DNA of 64,000 nt from Rhyacichthys aspro (Eukaryota; Chordata; Actinopteri; Gobiiformes; Rhyacichthyidae), in NCBI GenBank assembly GCA_036850595.1, contig CM072160.1:11697906-11761905 (forward strand), in the 5' to 3' direction. The position numbers and the translations under genes are program-made. Below, piece by piece: positions 49,501-61,800 of this stretch; the first letter of the stretch is position 1, and each line of letters begins with the position of its first letter. The notes under the pieces are model-generated. The model saw only the letters and a list, made by a program, of their open reading frames with translations, was not told the DNA's origin and did not search any database.

Positions 49501-49860
49501 TTTTTAAAGAAAATTCAGGACAAAGACAGAGGAAGATGGAAGAAAAAAAGAGGTGAAAGGTGGCTTAGAAAAAAGCAGGGAACTGAGGGAAGGAGGGAGG
49601 AGATACTGGCAGGCTTCCAGACTCTCTGCAAGTCAAGATCCGACACTGAGTATAAACCAGTAATGTTGGCTGTGGATTTTGCACCAGCTGAATTTAATCT
49701 TCTATCACATGAAAAATTGTTTATCTACAAATATACAGTGCATGCCTTCTTAAAGAAAATAAATGTCTCCCTTTATCCACGCTACAATCTCTTGTCGACA
49801 CAAAACAAACACCAAGTAAAAGAAGGTCTCGGCTGGCTTGATACTTTTGGCAAGACCAGT
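46560..49860. other. Gene-free spacer downstream of p2ry1
   Basis: No gene is supported. The 160-codon frame at 46781-47263 is hydrophobic by composition only and matches no family I know. Small tandem duplications occur at about 48861-48897 (TATTAATATTGAA) and 48961-48992. Confidence 0.55.
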
Positions 49861-49867
49861 TTTGAAC

Positions 49868-49999
49868 TTTGCACCTGAAAACCAGGAAATCAAAGGGCGT
49901 TAGTATTCAGCAGGCCTAGTACGGAGGAAGCGGCTTGGTCGTGTTTCCTGTGGCCACTCTAAAGCGCAGCCCTTGGCCACTGGCACCAGCCTCACACTG
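49868..49999. repeat. Unnamed repeat flanking p2ry1, copy A
   Basis: This aligns with 53787-53918. Shared blocks are TTTGCACCT, CCAG(G/A)AAATCAA, TTAGTATTCAG, a GGC(T/C)TGGT stretch and ACTGG(C/T)(A/G)CCAGC. The two copies lie in the same orientation on either side of p2ry1. The family is not identified. Confidence 0.6.
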
Positions 50000-50209
50000 C
50001 TGTCTGCTTCAATAAGACTGTTGCATTGTGACGGACACAAAGGATGTCTTAGGAGAAGCCAGAAGGAAAAGGTGCCACTCTTTATTCCTCCTTCGTACAC
50101 ACCATTACTTCCTCCTGGCTACCGCAAAAAGAAAAGTCAACACAGCAAAGAAAAAGAGGATATTGTTTTCATGTTTTCACGAAAGCAGTGCAGCTGAGGA
50201 CAACTTCCT

Positions 50210-51236
50210 TGTTTTACATATAAAAATTTATTGAGAAAGAATACTAGTGGCCCCAGATACTATGTACACATCATTAACTTCCTTCGGAACTCTTGACTGA
50301 CCACACTACGTTTTTTGTTTTTTTTTTACAAATGTATGAGTGGAGACATCAACCATCAATACAGTCCAGAGTAAAACATACAGAGAGCTGCACAATTATT
50401 TATCAAAAAAGACTTTTCTGTTCACACTAACACAAACAGTGCAGTAGTTACTTTGAGGTATTTCATAAAAATACAGTATGTCTTCAGTTTGTTGATGCAG
50501 GTGATTGTCTCTTTTCTCTACCTTGTTACACTGTAGTTAGTGAACTACTGATGACATTTGATACATGCAATTAAAGGTTTAAATCAGTTAGCAACTTCAG
50601 AACAGCACAACACAAAGTTTCCTGTACAGTACACCTCCAAAACACTCACCATACACAAAAATACTGCAAGTAATATCTTCTTATGACTGCGAGGAACAGG
50701 TTAACACGCACAGATAAATCGACTGTAGTAACAGAATTGTCATTACCTTGTCCGAATGACAAACGTCTCCCTCGCTCGCTCAGTAAATACACGGGGAAAG
50801 TAATGAGGAGTGATAGGCGGCCCTCTGAGCAGAGTCCTCCGTCTTAGTGCATTACAGTGTCTGTGCGGCACATCCACACTGCCGTCACAGCTTCAGTGCA
50901 TCAACTTTTGCCTTAAATGTCAGACTAGGTTCTCTAGCACAACTTCTCACCTGTGTAATGGCTATTGATTAAGCATCGAGGCTATGGCCAGGAAAAGAAG
51001 CTCTCCCTTCTTACTTCTAGACTGAAAATCCCCCAGTTTGACTTATCATCATGTTCATTCTGCTTGATAAAAAAGAAAAAAAGGGGCGACTCTTTTACAT
51101 TTACTCCACTATATGTTACGCCGTAGCTTACAACAACACACAACAGCAATTGTTACCACAAGATAAAATGGGGGCCTTCACAGTGCGTCTGACAGCAGTT
51201 TTCCCAACGCCAGTGTGATCTAAACATGACTCGTGT
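50210..51236 (-). other. p2ry1: p2ry1 3' UTR
   Basis: About 1 kb after the stop codon. An AATAAA (TTTATT on the plus strand) lies at 50227-50232, and another further downstream at 50081-50086. No other gene is seen in it. Confidence 0.5.
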
Positions 51237-52301
51237 TTAGAGCCTGCGGTCACCGTTCTCCACGTACTCCGCCAAGCTGTTGAGCGCCGTCTCCTCACTC
51301 TTCGACTGGAGCACATTGTCCCCTTTCCTGGAGGGCTTTTTAGTGGCACGTGACAGCTTCCTCCTAAACGTATCCCCGGCCAGGAAGTAAAGAATAGGAT
51401 CCACGCAGCTGTTGAGGCTAGCCAGTCCGCGTGTCACCTGGTACGTGGCGTAGACGCGGTTGTTAAACTCGCACATGTCGGGGCTTTGAAAGTACAGCCT
51501 CGCCCTCATGTTAAGATTCTTCATCACGTGGAACGGCAGGTAGGAGACGGCGAAGACGGCGAGCACAATGATGACCAGGTGGATGGACTTTTGTCTCAGC
51601 GGCGCGTTGTTCATGTCGTTGCAGATTAAGGCTTTTACAATCATGCCGTAGCAGCAGAAGATGATAATGAAGGGGATACAAAAGCCGAAGACAGTCAAAG
51701 TCATGCTGTAGATGAAATAACCAGGCAACTCGTCCTCGGTGGTGGTGTCGTAACAAATGGTGGCGTTGCGTTTCAATCCTGTTCTGGAGTAGTAAAGGAT
51801 AGGCGAGATGGCTATGATCACCACGACCCAAACTAACGCACTGGTAATGACAGCGTTTTTCTTCTTGAGTCGACCTAGAGACTTGAGTGGGTGCACCACG
51901 CCGGTGTACCGATGAACACTGATGCAGGTGAGAAAAAGAATGCTCCCGTAGAGGTTCACGTGGAATATAAAGCGCTGCAGTCGACACAGAACGTCCCCGA
52001 ATATCCAGTCGGTTTTATTGAAGTAGTAGAAGATGAGGAAAGGCAAGGAGAGGACGTAACAGAAGTCAGCCAGGGCTAGGTTGAACATGTAAACGGAGAT
52101 GCTGCTCCACGGCCTCATGTGGCAAACGAACATCCATATGGCTAAGCTGTTGCCCACCAAACCTGTGATGAAGACCATGATGTAAACAGTGGGCAGGTAG
52201 TAGAACTGGAAGCCCGTCTTGGTGAGGGAACATCCTCCCCTGCTGTGGTTGTGGAGCTCGGTCACGTTCAAGAGCGAGGTCAAGTTCAGGTCTGTGCTCA
52301 T
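51237..52301 (-). CDS. p2ry1: P2Y1 ADP receptor (purinergic GPCR)
   Basis: This complete 354-residue, single-exon class A receptor is a Gq-coupled ADP receptor of thrombocytes, neurons and other cells. Seven hydrophobic segments are visible, the first at about 36-60. The N-terminus has glycosylation sites NLT, NVT and NHS. Cys24/Cys277 and Cys106/Cys183 fit the two extracellular disulfides. Other landmarks are Asn51, Asp79, the P2Y1-type HRY (130-132) in place of DRY, the LPFHVMK stretch with Lys261, YQVTRGL with Arg291, and DPILY (301-305) in TM7. These ligand residues correspond to human Lys280 and Arg310. Human P2Y1 has 373 residues. The C-tail keeps LQSKSE but ends GDRRL where the human protein has a DTSL PDZ motif. 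Confidence 0.96.
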   Translation of the reverse strand: MSTDLNLTSLLNVTELHNHSRGGCSLTKTGFQFYYLPTVYIMVFITGLVGNSLAIWMFVCHMRPWSSISVYMFNLALADFCYVLSLPFLIFYYFNKTDWIFGDVLCRLQRFIFHVNLYGSILFLTCISVHRYTGVVHPLKSLGRLKKKNAVITSALVWVVVIIAISPILYYSRTGLKRNATICYDTTTEDELPGYFIYSMTLTVFGFCIPFIIIFCCYGMIVKALICNDMNNAPLRQKSIHLVIIVLAVFAVSYLPFHVMKNLNMRARLYFQSPDMCEFNNRVYATYQVTRGLASLNSCVDPILYFLAGDTFRRKLSRATKKPSRKGDNVLQSKSEETALNSLAEYVENGDRRL

Positions 52302-52329
52302 GGCGTCAGGGGCAGAGACACGTCCTTTT

Positions 52330-52900
52330 ACTGCACACAGAACATCACAAGAGGCTAATGATTATTTCACACATTGGTAGTTTCGCTCGACTGTAGTCTG
52401 TTAAGTGTTGGCTACGTCTGTCACGGTTCTGTCATGCACTGTCAAGTCTACACACGCACAGGCTCGACTATTCCACCTCATTTTCCAGAGCTTACTCTTG
52501 AAACCTACTCGGAGCACAGAAAGAGTGAGAAATAGTAAGGTAGCTACAGCGTTACTCACCGCTCAAGTCTTGTATCCCACATTCCTATAATCCTGCAGTC
52601 CACACAAGTCGCGTCAGGATCTGTCAGGTGCTCCCTTCGCTTTTTTTGGAGTCAGTTTCCTTTTCAAACTGTTGGAAATCGTCACAAAAGTTGCGTCCCT
52701 GCTCGTTTGCTTTCCTTTCGCGTAGGTCCTGTCGTTTTGCTGGCTTGAACACGGCAGAAGTGAACGCGACGGAGAGACAGCTGCAGGCTCTGGCGCGAAC
52801 AGGAGAGCGCGCACAGAGCTGAGTAAAGGAGGGAGGCGCGCAACACCGAGCTGCTGTATTTCCAGTCCCTACCTCCTCCTCCGGACACTTATCTCCTCTC
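52330..52900 (-). promoter_or_regulatory. p2ry1: p2ry1 5' UTR with probable intron, and promoter region
   Basis: A consensus donor GTGAGT begins at 52559, so an upstream exon ends at 52560. A candidate acceptor (TTCTGTGTGCAG) at 52331-52332 would leave 29 bases of 5' UTR before the ATG. The intron would be about 229 bp (52331-52559). Sequence from about 52560 to 52960 is CpG-rich, consistent with a promoter. Open frames overlapping it on either strand lack recognisable domains. Confidence 0.45.
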
Positions 52901-53188
52901 ATCGGGCACGGGACACGGGCGAGACGGACACCTGTCGATACACAGGAGTCCCAGCCAGACAGGTTGAGCTTGGAGGAGTTCCCAGTGACGAGACTGTCGT
53001 GTTTGGCTGCGTTCACACTGCAGGGAAAGTGAGCAAATTTGGATTTTTGTGCACAATGGCCTTTAGATTCACATTTTTCACCAATTATGTCAAGTATGAC
53101 TGTCATAGCAATCAGGGGTTGAGCTAGGCAGCCATAAATCTTGATGGAAATCTCAATAAGACTGTAAAAATATGTAAATTGTTGTTTT

Positions 53189-53345
53189 TAGACTTTATTA
53201 ATCCACAAGGGAAACTGCTTTCTCACAGTAGTTCAAACAAACATGAATACACACAATAAAATAAAGACGTAAAAATAAATATACACAATAATATACAGTA
53301 GCTGATAAATTATATACATAAAGTGAATAAGTAAAAAGGTGCAGA
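53189..53345. repeat. Degenerate retroelement-type 3' tail
   Basis: Begins with ACTTTATTAATCCACAAGGG, a decayed form of the ACTTTATTGATCCCCAAGGGGAAA motif widespread in fish genomes. It continues into A-rich AATAAA-like sequence. It is probably an old non-LTR retrotransposon or SINE fragment, a few hundred bases upstream of the p2ry1 promoter. Family assignment is from memory. Confidence 0.45.
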
Positions 53346-53786
53346 AAACAAATGACAAGTTTGAATTGGGGGAACCTTTTAGAGTAAAAGAAGGGAGAAG
53401 ATTTACAGTAATCTCAGTTAATGATGATCATTCTATTTTAGTTTGCAGTCTGTTTAATTCTACAGTTCTTTGAATGTTTAAATGAATTAAAATAAAGTTA
53501 AAAGAGCTAAAATAGTAAAAGTTTGTTTAGCATATGTGATATACTACTTTATACATATGTGAAAACAGTGAGTGGCGTGGAGTGGTGACCTACTACTGTC
53601 TGAATTCACTTTTAAAAATGTGTACGTATCTAAAGTGACGCAGAAACCACTCGAAGCATGTTTCTTGTATTGATAATGAGAGGTTAATTTGAGGGAACAA
53701 AATGGGATCTGAGGGTTTTTTACATAATGGCCACATGTGCAGTGCTCATCTCTGATTCAGCATTGTCAGATTTAAATGGTTTACAA

Positions 53787-53918
53787 TTTGCACCTCAAAG
53801 CCAGAAAATCAATAGGCTTTAGTATTCAGTGGGTCCTGTTAGTACTAAGAGGCCTGGTTGTGTATCTGCCCCCAGTTAAACACACATCTCTGTTTTACTG
53901 GTGCCAGCTTCTGATCTG
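53787..53918. repeat. Unnamed repeat flanking p2ry1, copy B
   Basis: Partner of 49868-49999, with the same block order and orientation. Confidence 0.6.
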
Positions 53919-53929
53919 ATCTTGGACAC

Positions 53930-56570
53930 TTTGCCCGCAGCGTGACTTCAGTCTTGCTTTCATTGGATGTCTGTGTAAATGATCATATTGACATTTCATT
54001 CTCATCTTGTATGGACAAGTGTGAGTTGCCAAGTGTAGAAATGCTAGTCCACGGAGGACTGTGTGAGATTCAATATTTTATAGCCCGAGGTATCTGCAGA
54101 ATGCTGACAAGAAATTCATTTATTCTCATTTAAGTTGGAAGTGGGCAGAGACATCTTGCACCACAGTGATATGTCACAGTAATGGGTTTGTCATTGCCAT
54201 TCACTGTTATTCATTATCAGTGCCAATCATTAGGGGAAAAAAGCCAATACAGCAGCTATAAAAAGGAGAAAAGGCTGAACTGGTCAGTTATAAATGAATA
54301 TCTTGTCCATCAAAATGGCCAGTACTAAGATGGAAACGATGGTGGGACATAAGCAAGGGCACAGACAGGCAGACGGAGACAGACTGCTGGAGAATAGTGC
54401 AGGGACAAGCCTCAGAATGAGAGAGCCAAAGGTTAACTTAATTTCACTGTGATGCCAAACATCTTTAAAACGGCCAACACGGTTTGGACCAAGGCTGTAG
54501 CAATAATCTAATGGATGTTATTAATATGGCAGGGGATGAATGGCGACAATAAACTCGGTGGGTGCATAGGATGTAACAGGAGGAGGTGCATAGGGGAGGT
54601 GGGTATAATGCACACTTTTTCTCAGAAATGACACAAAACTAAGACAGAACAGGTGTTTATTATTTCTAACTGAGAAAGTTTTGAATGAGCAGAATCATTG
54701 CTGCTGAGAAAAGAGTTAATGTATTGTTTGCATTGTGCTTTTCATCCAAGCAAAGATGTGATATCCCATGTCTCAAGGCCACCGGAGCAGGAAATACACT
54801 GCGCACCTGTCATTTCAACTTTTGCCAAGGCCTCTATTTAAATATATTGCTTTGACCTCCATTTTGTGCTCCAGACAGTGGCATATTGTTCACGGCCGGT
54901 GGCACACGGTGAATGTGTTAAATGCTGAATTGGTGAGGTCAGGGTGTCTGTCAGTGTTTAATATGGAAATGGAAAAGATGCACACAGCACAACCACACGT
55001 TTTGGAAGAACCAGTGACGTTGGTCAGTGTGAGTGGATTTTCACTTCCTGGACTCACTCATAGTGCCTCAGCCTTGAGTGAGTCAGGTGTTAGTCAGAGC
55101 TTATGCGCTTGCAGGTGTGACTTTAGATAAGAACATGGCTGAAATGGCCTTCTGCTGCTTACATGCCTTCGGCGCTAACTTCAAGACCCAAACAGTGATG
55201 CGAAAGCCAAGTTCTCATTACACAACGTATGAGTCACAACTCCTACACCTGAACGAGGAACTTAACACAACTTTCAGACGTGTGATGTGATGCTTTGTAA
55301 GGTTTGGAGATAGTGATTGGTGTTCAGTAGCGATTTGCCTCCGTCTTAACTGGTGACACATACAGATTTGATCAACAGTTCTTATACACCAGAATGTTTA
55401 GTTTCCTTGCCAAAAAACCTCTGTTGGGACACTTCTCCTCACATCTCCAATGGAATCCTAATGACAAGGCGATAGCATGCAGGATATTCCATTTGTCTCA
55501 GAGTGTACCCATTTCTTTAGACGACGCTTGGCTGGTTTCTCTGACAGCCCAATCACCGCTGGAATCCTAACAGCCAGCAACATTTCCTGTCTCATTCTCA
55601 TTAAGTCTGGTGGATCAGGGTTTTTTGCAGCCAAAACTAAGACAGTAGCGCACTAGTGTGTGTGTGTCTCATTAAGAGGCACTGATTTGAAATAATTGTC
55701 TTCTTTCCTGTTGCAGTGAGGTGTTTTTTTTTCTAACAGCATGTGCTATTTTGTTCCTTTTCCCTTCCAATGTCTGTGTTTGTTTCCCATTCTTTGTGCT
55801 CAGGCTATATTTTTAATTTAATTCAGTGGCTTCATTATTTGGTTTCTTTTATTTCGATCACATGCTATACACGGCAGAGATGAGCATCTGCACTGGTACT
55901 GATCTCTCTTATCAGCAGTCCAGCAGACAGGCCTGAAAAATAATTAATTTTTCCTCCTTTTCCATCACTCTGTATTTCTCCAACATTTCCCGTGCCTCTT
56001 TTATGTTTCGCTCCCGTTCCGGACCATTTATCTTCATGTTTCAGATGAGCATCCACATTTCCTGCACTCTTCCCTCAATGAAAAGCCTTACGTCTGCTCA
56101 CTTGGATTATAATGTAACCCATATAGAAAAAGTCACATGCTGTAGCCTGCATTTTGAGTGCGTGCTCCCAAAGTGTCACTGTAGTATAGTGAGTTTAGCC
56201 AAATTTTCCCAAATGATTAGTGTAACATGAGGCTGTAATGGTCCTGAACTGCTCCAGGGCACCAAACTTGGTATCAAAAATGCTGTGATAACAAGAAGAG
56301 AGAATGAAAGAAAGAGGCCAGTGCAGAAAACCCTGCTTCACAAAGATGAAATGTTGGAAATGGAAGCAAGGTTTTAGTGCTTTTGTTACTATCTAAAGAT
56401 ATTCTGCCTCAAATTTAATCCAAAATGTTGTGAGATTTGAAGTTGGTGGTCTTCTTTTGGCATGAATAAAGTCAATTCATCGGGCCTAAATGGCAGATCT
56501 GTTCTCTCCCAGATCGAGGGTCTTTTGTGGTTGACAAAATGATGCTCGAGCTTCTTTAAAAGCAGAGAAG
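53930..56570. other. Gene-free distal upstream region of p2ry1
   Basis: No gene is supported. The 120-codon frame at 54768-55130 has no recognisable features. Confidence 0.55.
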
Positions 56571-56649
56571 GTGATTGTGTACCAGTTGGGTAAGTAAGGA
56601 CCCTGAAGGGGATGATTTTCAAATTTAAACACCTCGAATTTGGCGGTCA

Positions 56650-57620
56650 AAAACGGAGATAAAATAAATTTTAGCTTTTTTGGACAGCTGGATCTGGAGC
56701 ATGTGTGTTCCAGTTTGGTAAATGGAGGTTAAACTTGCTGGCAGGGCTGCATTTTTGAAAATTCCCATGGGATCCACTGAGCAGTTTTCATGTTTATAGG
56801 TTGGTCGCTATAAAATCTAGCTCACACTGTCATCAAATAGCAAATTTTTGTGAAGATCAGACTACATGAATTGAAGCTTTCCCTTTAATCAGACAACATC
56901 AAAGTTTTCTGCTATGGCAAGAAAAAATATTTTCAGGTTCTCATCCCACTCTTGTGTAAATGGTGCACACACATTTCACGCAAATGGAATGAAATCTGTG
57001 GGAAGACATATGTTAAATACTACAAAAAACGGTGGAGTTATCATACAGATGCAATACTGTAACATAAGATTAGGTTAAGGGCAAATCAGAAAATGTGCGT
57101 TTGAGTTTATGCTCATGAAAATTCATCAATCAAAACAATGGATAAGTATTCATTATTCATTTGTCCTGATGATGTGGGCTGAGATTGAAGTTGCTGTGGT
57201 TAAACGTTCTAGGAGTTTGTTAAAGAATGGATGGAAATTACGGAAAATTGCCAATATGGCCTCTTTGATTGAAAATAGTTGCCTTCTTATTGGTAATGGA
57301 CTTTAATTTCACAATTTCGGTACATAGGGCATTGTCCCATTATAATCTTTAACGGTGCTTCAAGGGGCTTGTGATTTTATTGACATCACTGTGTTCATGT
57401 TGTGAATGTGCACACATAATCAATTGTGTCCAACCAAATCCTACAATGTTTATAAGAGATAAAGGAGTTTTCTACTCATCAACATGGCCACCTCTTTGAT
57501 TTGGACATGTTATGATGGCACATGTGTCTAGATGATGTGAACCAAGTTTGGAGCCTGTTGGATGAAATTCCCGGGGAGTTTGTTTAAGTATGATAGGTAC
57601 TATTTCACGGGTCACACCTT
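56650..57620. repeat. Degenerate internally repeated sequence
   Basis: Similar blocks recur. GATGATGTG with a following GAGTTTGTT(A/T)AAG block appears at about 57169-57225 and 57531-57591. AT(A/-)TGGCC..CTCTTTGATT appears at 57255-57272 and 57484-57502. Phrases of the type 'tggatgaaattcc' and 'gttccagtttggtaaa' resemble a common fish interspersed repeat. Boundaries are uncertain. Confidence 0.4.
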
Positions 57621-58767
57621 CCAACCAAAATGTTTTTCTGTTGTATCATGTTTTGCTTTTCTATGGTAAAATCAGTGTCGCTCACTTCCCATAGGCCCGG
57701 TGTATTTGATTTTCCAGGGACTAGCAATATTGTTTCATGCAGACTTCAAAAAGCTTCTCCACACTTCCTGGGAACTGGACTTGAACAGAAAGGTCAGAGA
57801 CTACGTCAGGTGTACTCTTCAACAAGCAGTGCTCTCATGCAGTCAGAAAGAGTGAAAGGTCAGCTGCACCCCACTGTGTCTCAGGGTGTAACTGCCCGAC
57901 CCTCATGACCATCCTAATATTCAGCTGGAGCTCTGCGGTGCCATGTTGCTGACTTTTCTGTCCACCGGCTTGTCATTTATCGGCAGCTTGTATGCAACTG
58001 CTGTGCTATTTTTTAATAAATGACACTCAATCATTTACTTTCCTCATCCGTATTGGGAAAGGCCACTTTTTAAATCATCAGATCAATGCAGCTGAATGTC
58101 ACAAAGCCTTTCTGTCCAGCAGCGAGAAGGTCAGTGTGTGTCCAGGTAAATACCACTCATAGTGGGCTGTGATGGGAATATAATGGAAGTCTTTGAATAT
58201 ACCACTCATTGAAAATTTGTGAATGATGCTGTCAGGGTTTGGGTTCATGGATATTTGTCTGTTATTGAAACAACAAGCTTTGGAGAATTTAATTGTTTGC
58301 TGATTTTTTTCCCCAACTGTTTATCCCTCACATCCACAAGTCTAATGAGCTTCATCTGGACACAAACGATCAGCCCTGTGTTTATGTCACACTTGTGTAA
58401 CCAGAGTTAAATACCAGACTAATAGAATGTTAAGCATGCAACATTTCAATAAAAATGTTGACTGTTTCAGTTTCTTCTGCTGCCAAGACTTTGTGTGGCA
58501 CATAATTCACAGAGAAACTGGCACAGCGTTTATAAAAAGGATGTGTGGTAATGAATGAGCAGAAGTGCAGACCTTGTGGATCGAGAATTGGTTTTCCCAT
58601 TTTGGCTTAGCTACCTGACTGCTGACTTGTGCCAAACATTATCTTTCAAATTAAAAGTCATACACATGCAATACTGTGTACCAAGGTTTCCCCCCAAAAA
58701 ATGTTTCACTTCACATTAAAGGTTTTTCACGTTTTGAGTAAAATTTTATGTGAAATCAACAAAATTA

Positions 58768-58801
58768 CTCTTCTTCTTCTTCTTCTTCTTCTTCTTCTTC
58801 C
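58768..58801. repeat. (CTT)n microsatellite
   Basis: About eleven CTT units; a homopyrimidine tract on the plus strand. Confidence 0.95.
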
Positions 58802-58809
58802 TCATGTTA

Positions 58810-61800
58810 CACTTACATTTTATACTCTATATGTATTTAAACTAATAGCTCAATATGATTCATTAGAGATGCCATGCAAAATACCTTGCTACATTCCAGA
58901 GTGCTGAGTGTCAAAGAGAGCAGAGCAGATGGATTGATAACAGTGGGGCTGCTCATCTAATGGAGAGCCTAGTGTGTTACTTAATCATTTATTGTTGCCC
59001 CCATGGCTGCAAACACAGCTGCTTAGATACTAAGGCTCTGAGTGCAAAATGAAGGCTAATGGGCTGCATTAGCTCTTTGTGGGGTCATATAGCATAGAAG
59101 AGCTAAGTTTAGTGAGACATACAGGATGTACATTACCATCATGCCAGGAGAGCTTCATATTGATCTGCACACACTGACGACAAATGTTTACCCAACAAGT
59201 GCATATCTAAGCTGTAGTGTTTAGGTACAAAAATCAAGATTTAATAAGTTTAAATAAGATCATATAAGGCAGCTCATCCAGTCGACCAGAGAAGGAGGAT
59301 GATGTATACAACAGCAATGACACCACAATGTTATCATCAATAGTGGTGTCCATCGTGTGCAATGATAGCTTAGCTTTTGAGATGGATAAATACATTTCAA
59401 GTAAAAGTAACGCTGTTATGAAGCTGTTATGAAGAGACTTCCCTCAGCAACATATTGTACCTGTAACAGTGAACCAAACATGTTCTCAACCAGACACGTT
59501 TAAATATGCAAGAGCCGTCATACAAATGTTTATATTCAGCATTGACATTTTTGTTGAGACATCCTGATCTAAATATGAATACTGGGACCATGCCTCCCAT
59601 TGAATGCACCATGAATATGATGATACACTCTACAAACTAAATATGATGACCACATAATATAATGTGCAAATGTGTTGATTGTGTGTAAAACAGTGCATAA
59701 CATTTCATAGTGTATAAGCTATTAGGGTTATATGGACACCATGATTGGATTCCATTCTGTACAAACTGAGAAAAATCACTGGTTTGTTGCAAAAGTATGT
59801 GCCTGATTAACACATGGTGTTTTTATTGCGTACCAAGAAGAGGGAAATGTTTAAAAGATGTGGTTGTGCACACATAAAAATTTTAATCATCAAAACCTGT
59901 TAATGTGAGGCCAAAAGCAATCCTATTAAAACTGGAAAAAGAAAACAGAAAACATGAAAAAAATAGGATATTTACGTTTTTTTGCCAAATAGTGACCACA
60001 GGTCCATGGAAAAGGAAAAGCTACAGAATAGAGAATAGAAGAGAGAACAGAGCGGGGCCTGACCGATATAAGAAGTGAAAGGAAGCAACAGTGTGTTACA
60101 TCTGGGCAAAAGGGGAGCGCCAAGAACGAACAATCCATCCTTTCTTATTATTGGAAGCAAAGAAATGGACAAGAAGGAAGCAGTGCACCATGGGAGTTCT
60201 GAAGCATTTAATTGGACATGAAAGGGACTTGGATTTGAGCCCAGAAGTCTTACTTAAAAACACAGTAAAAAAAAAAAAAAAATGGAGTATGGTACTATGA
60301 ACAAAGCACTATTGCTATCTAGACTTCCTAAATCTGCAATTGGGTAATAACTAAATGGAGAGCCTGGGGTTGGCAGAGAAAAATGTGCAAACAGACAGAT
60401 AAATCAAATAGCGTCAGCCGTAGCCATAAGGCAGGCGAAAAACTGGTGGTGAATTAGAAACTGAGGAAAAGAGCCATTTCCAGTGCCAGATTAGTCGATG
60501 GATTGATTGTGAAGCAAAAGAAGCAGGTTTCTTTGCACTGGTCAAAAAGTGGCACTAAGCTAACACAAGCACAGCAAACAAACTCACCATCCGTGCACCA
60601 CACAAGATAGTAATCCTGTTTTATTGTAATAAGGACAGATGCATGTAGTGTGCCATTCGAAGCAACTGTGGTTGTGATGTTGGGCTTTACAAAAATAAAT
60701 GTCTTGTCTTGCCTTATAAAATGTGAGGCATCAAGTAGAAAATATGAGATGGCTACAAGAACCAAGTGACTTACCTGTATTTATTTCTATTTAATATAAA
60801 AATGAACAAATGCATCAAATCAATGCATCAGTTTAGAGCCCACCTTAAACTTCTCCCTTCATTTCAATTCAGCGTTAGACCAATGCAATATTGATCCTCG
60901 AGTGGAACTGCATGAATACATTTCCCATATCTACGCACGTTTCCCTTTGTTTCTGACGCCATTGATTCAATGTTAACAAGCCCTGTAGTCCAATCAGCCA
61001 ACGGTCCTTTTTCAAATGGTAAGTTTTGCACTGACAAAGCAACAGCTCCAGTTCTTAAACCATTTATACAGAAACTCTCCCTCTACTCAAAGTGATGTAC
61101 TACATACTTGAGTTGAGCGTATATGCAGTAAGCTGTGCCCAGAATGCTCTCTGCTCAGGATCAGAATGGCAGGTTTTTGGATGTAATATCTTAAAACCTT
61201 GTAGTTTGATGTATTTTTACATTTCTGGGAACATAATGTGTTAATGCACATTTGTTGTACACTGTAAACTCTGTTAGGTGTTTTGTTTTTTGGTTTAGTC
61301 TGGCTTTTATGTGGTGGTTTATTTTGTACTTTTTGTTTTGTATTTTATGTTTTTATTGGTGTTTTAGCTTTCAAAAAAAATACATTGAAACAACATTGAA
61401 GCATTTTTAGATATACAGCAGGTGTACACACAACAAATTCCGTTTCTCAACGTTATGTCAATATATACTGCAGCAGACTAAATATAAAAGTAGGTAAGAA
61501 GTTATTGTGGAAAAAAAAAATAGTGTTGGATGAGGAATTTAAAAAAAAAAGAAACATCACGATCAATTTTCTTACTGGTTCCACTGTGGTTTTTTTTTTT
61601 TTTCTAGTAGTCTGGTAAAAGAAAGCTGATTTTTGAAGAATGCAACTTAGCTTTTGGAGCATGTCTCAGACTTGCTACGACAAAAATGTGACTCACAACA
61701 AATTATGCTTCCTCTTTACGTTCGCCTTCATCTTCTTCCCACATTCCTTCTCTTCCCTGGTCCCAGTAAACCAAAACAGATATGGCACCTTTAACTTGCA

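Noticed and set aside
51511..51987. 158-codon minus-strand frame within p2ry1
   Set aside because: Frame-shifted shadow of the P2Y1 receptor; composition is His/Arg-rich nonsense.
52624..53106. 160-codon minus-strand frame upstream of p2ry1
   Set aside because: Cys/Ser-rich, no domain, sits in the CpG-rich 5' UTR/promoter where stop codons are rare.
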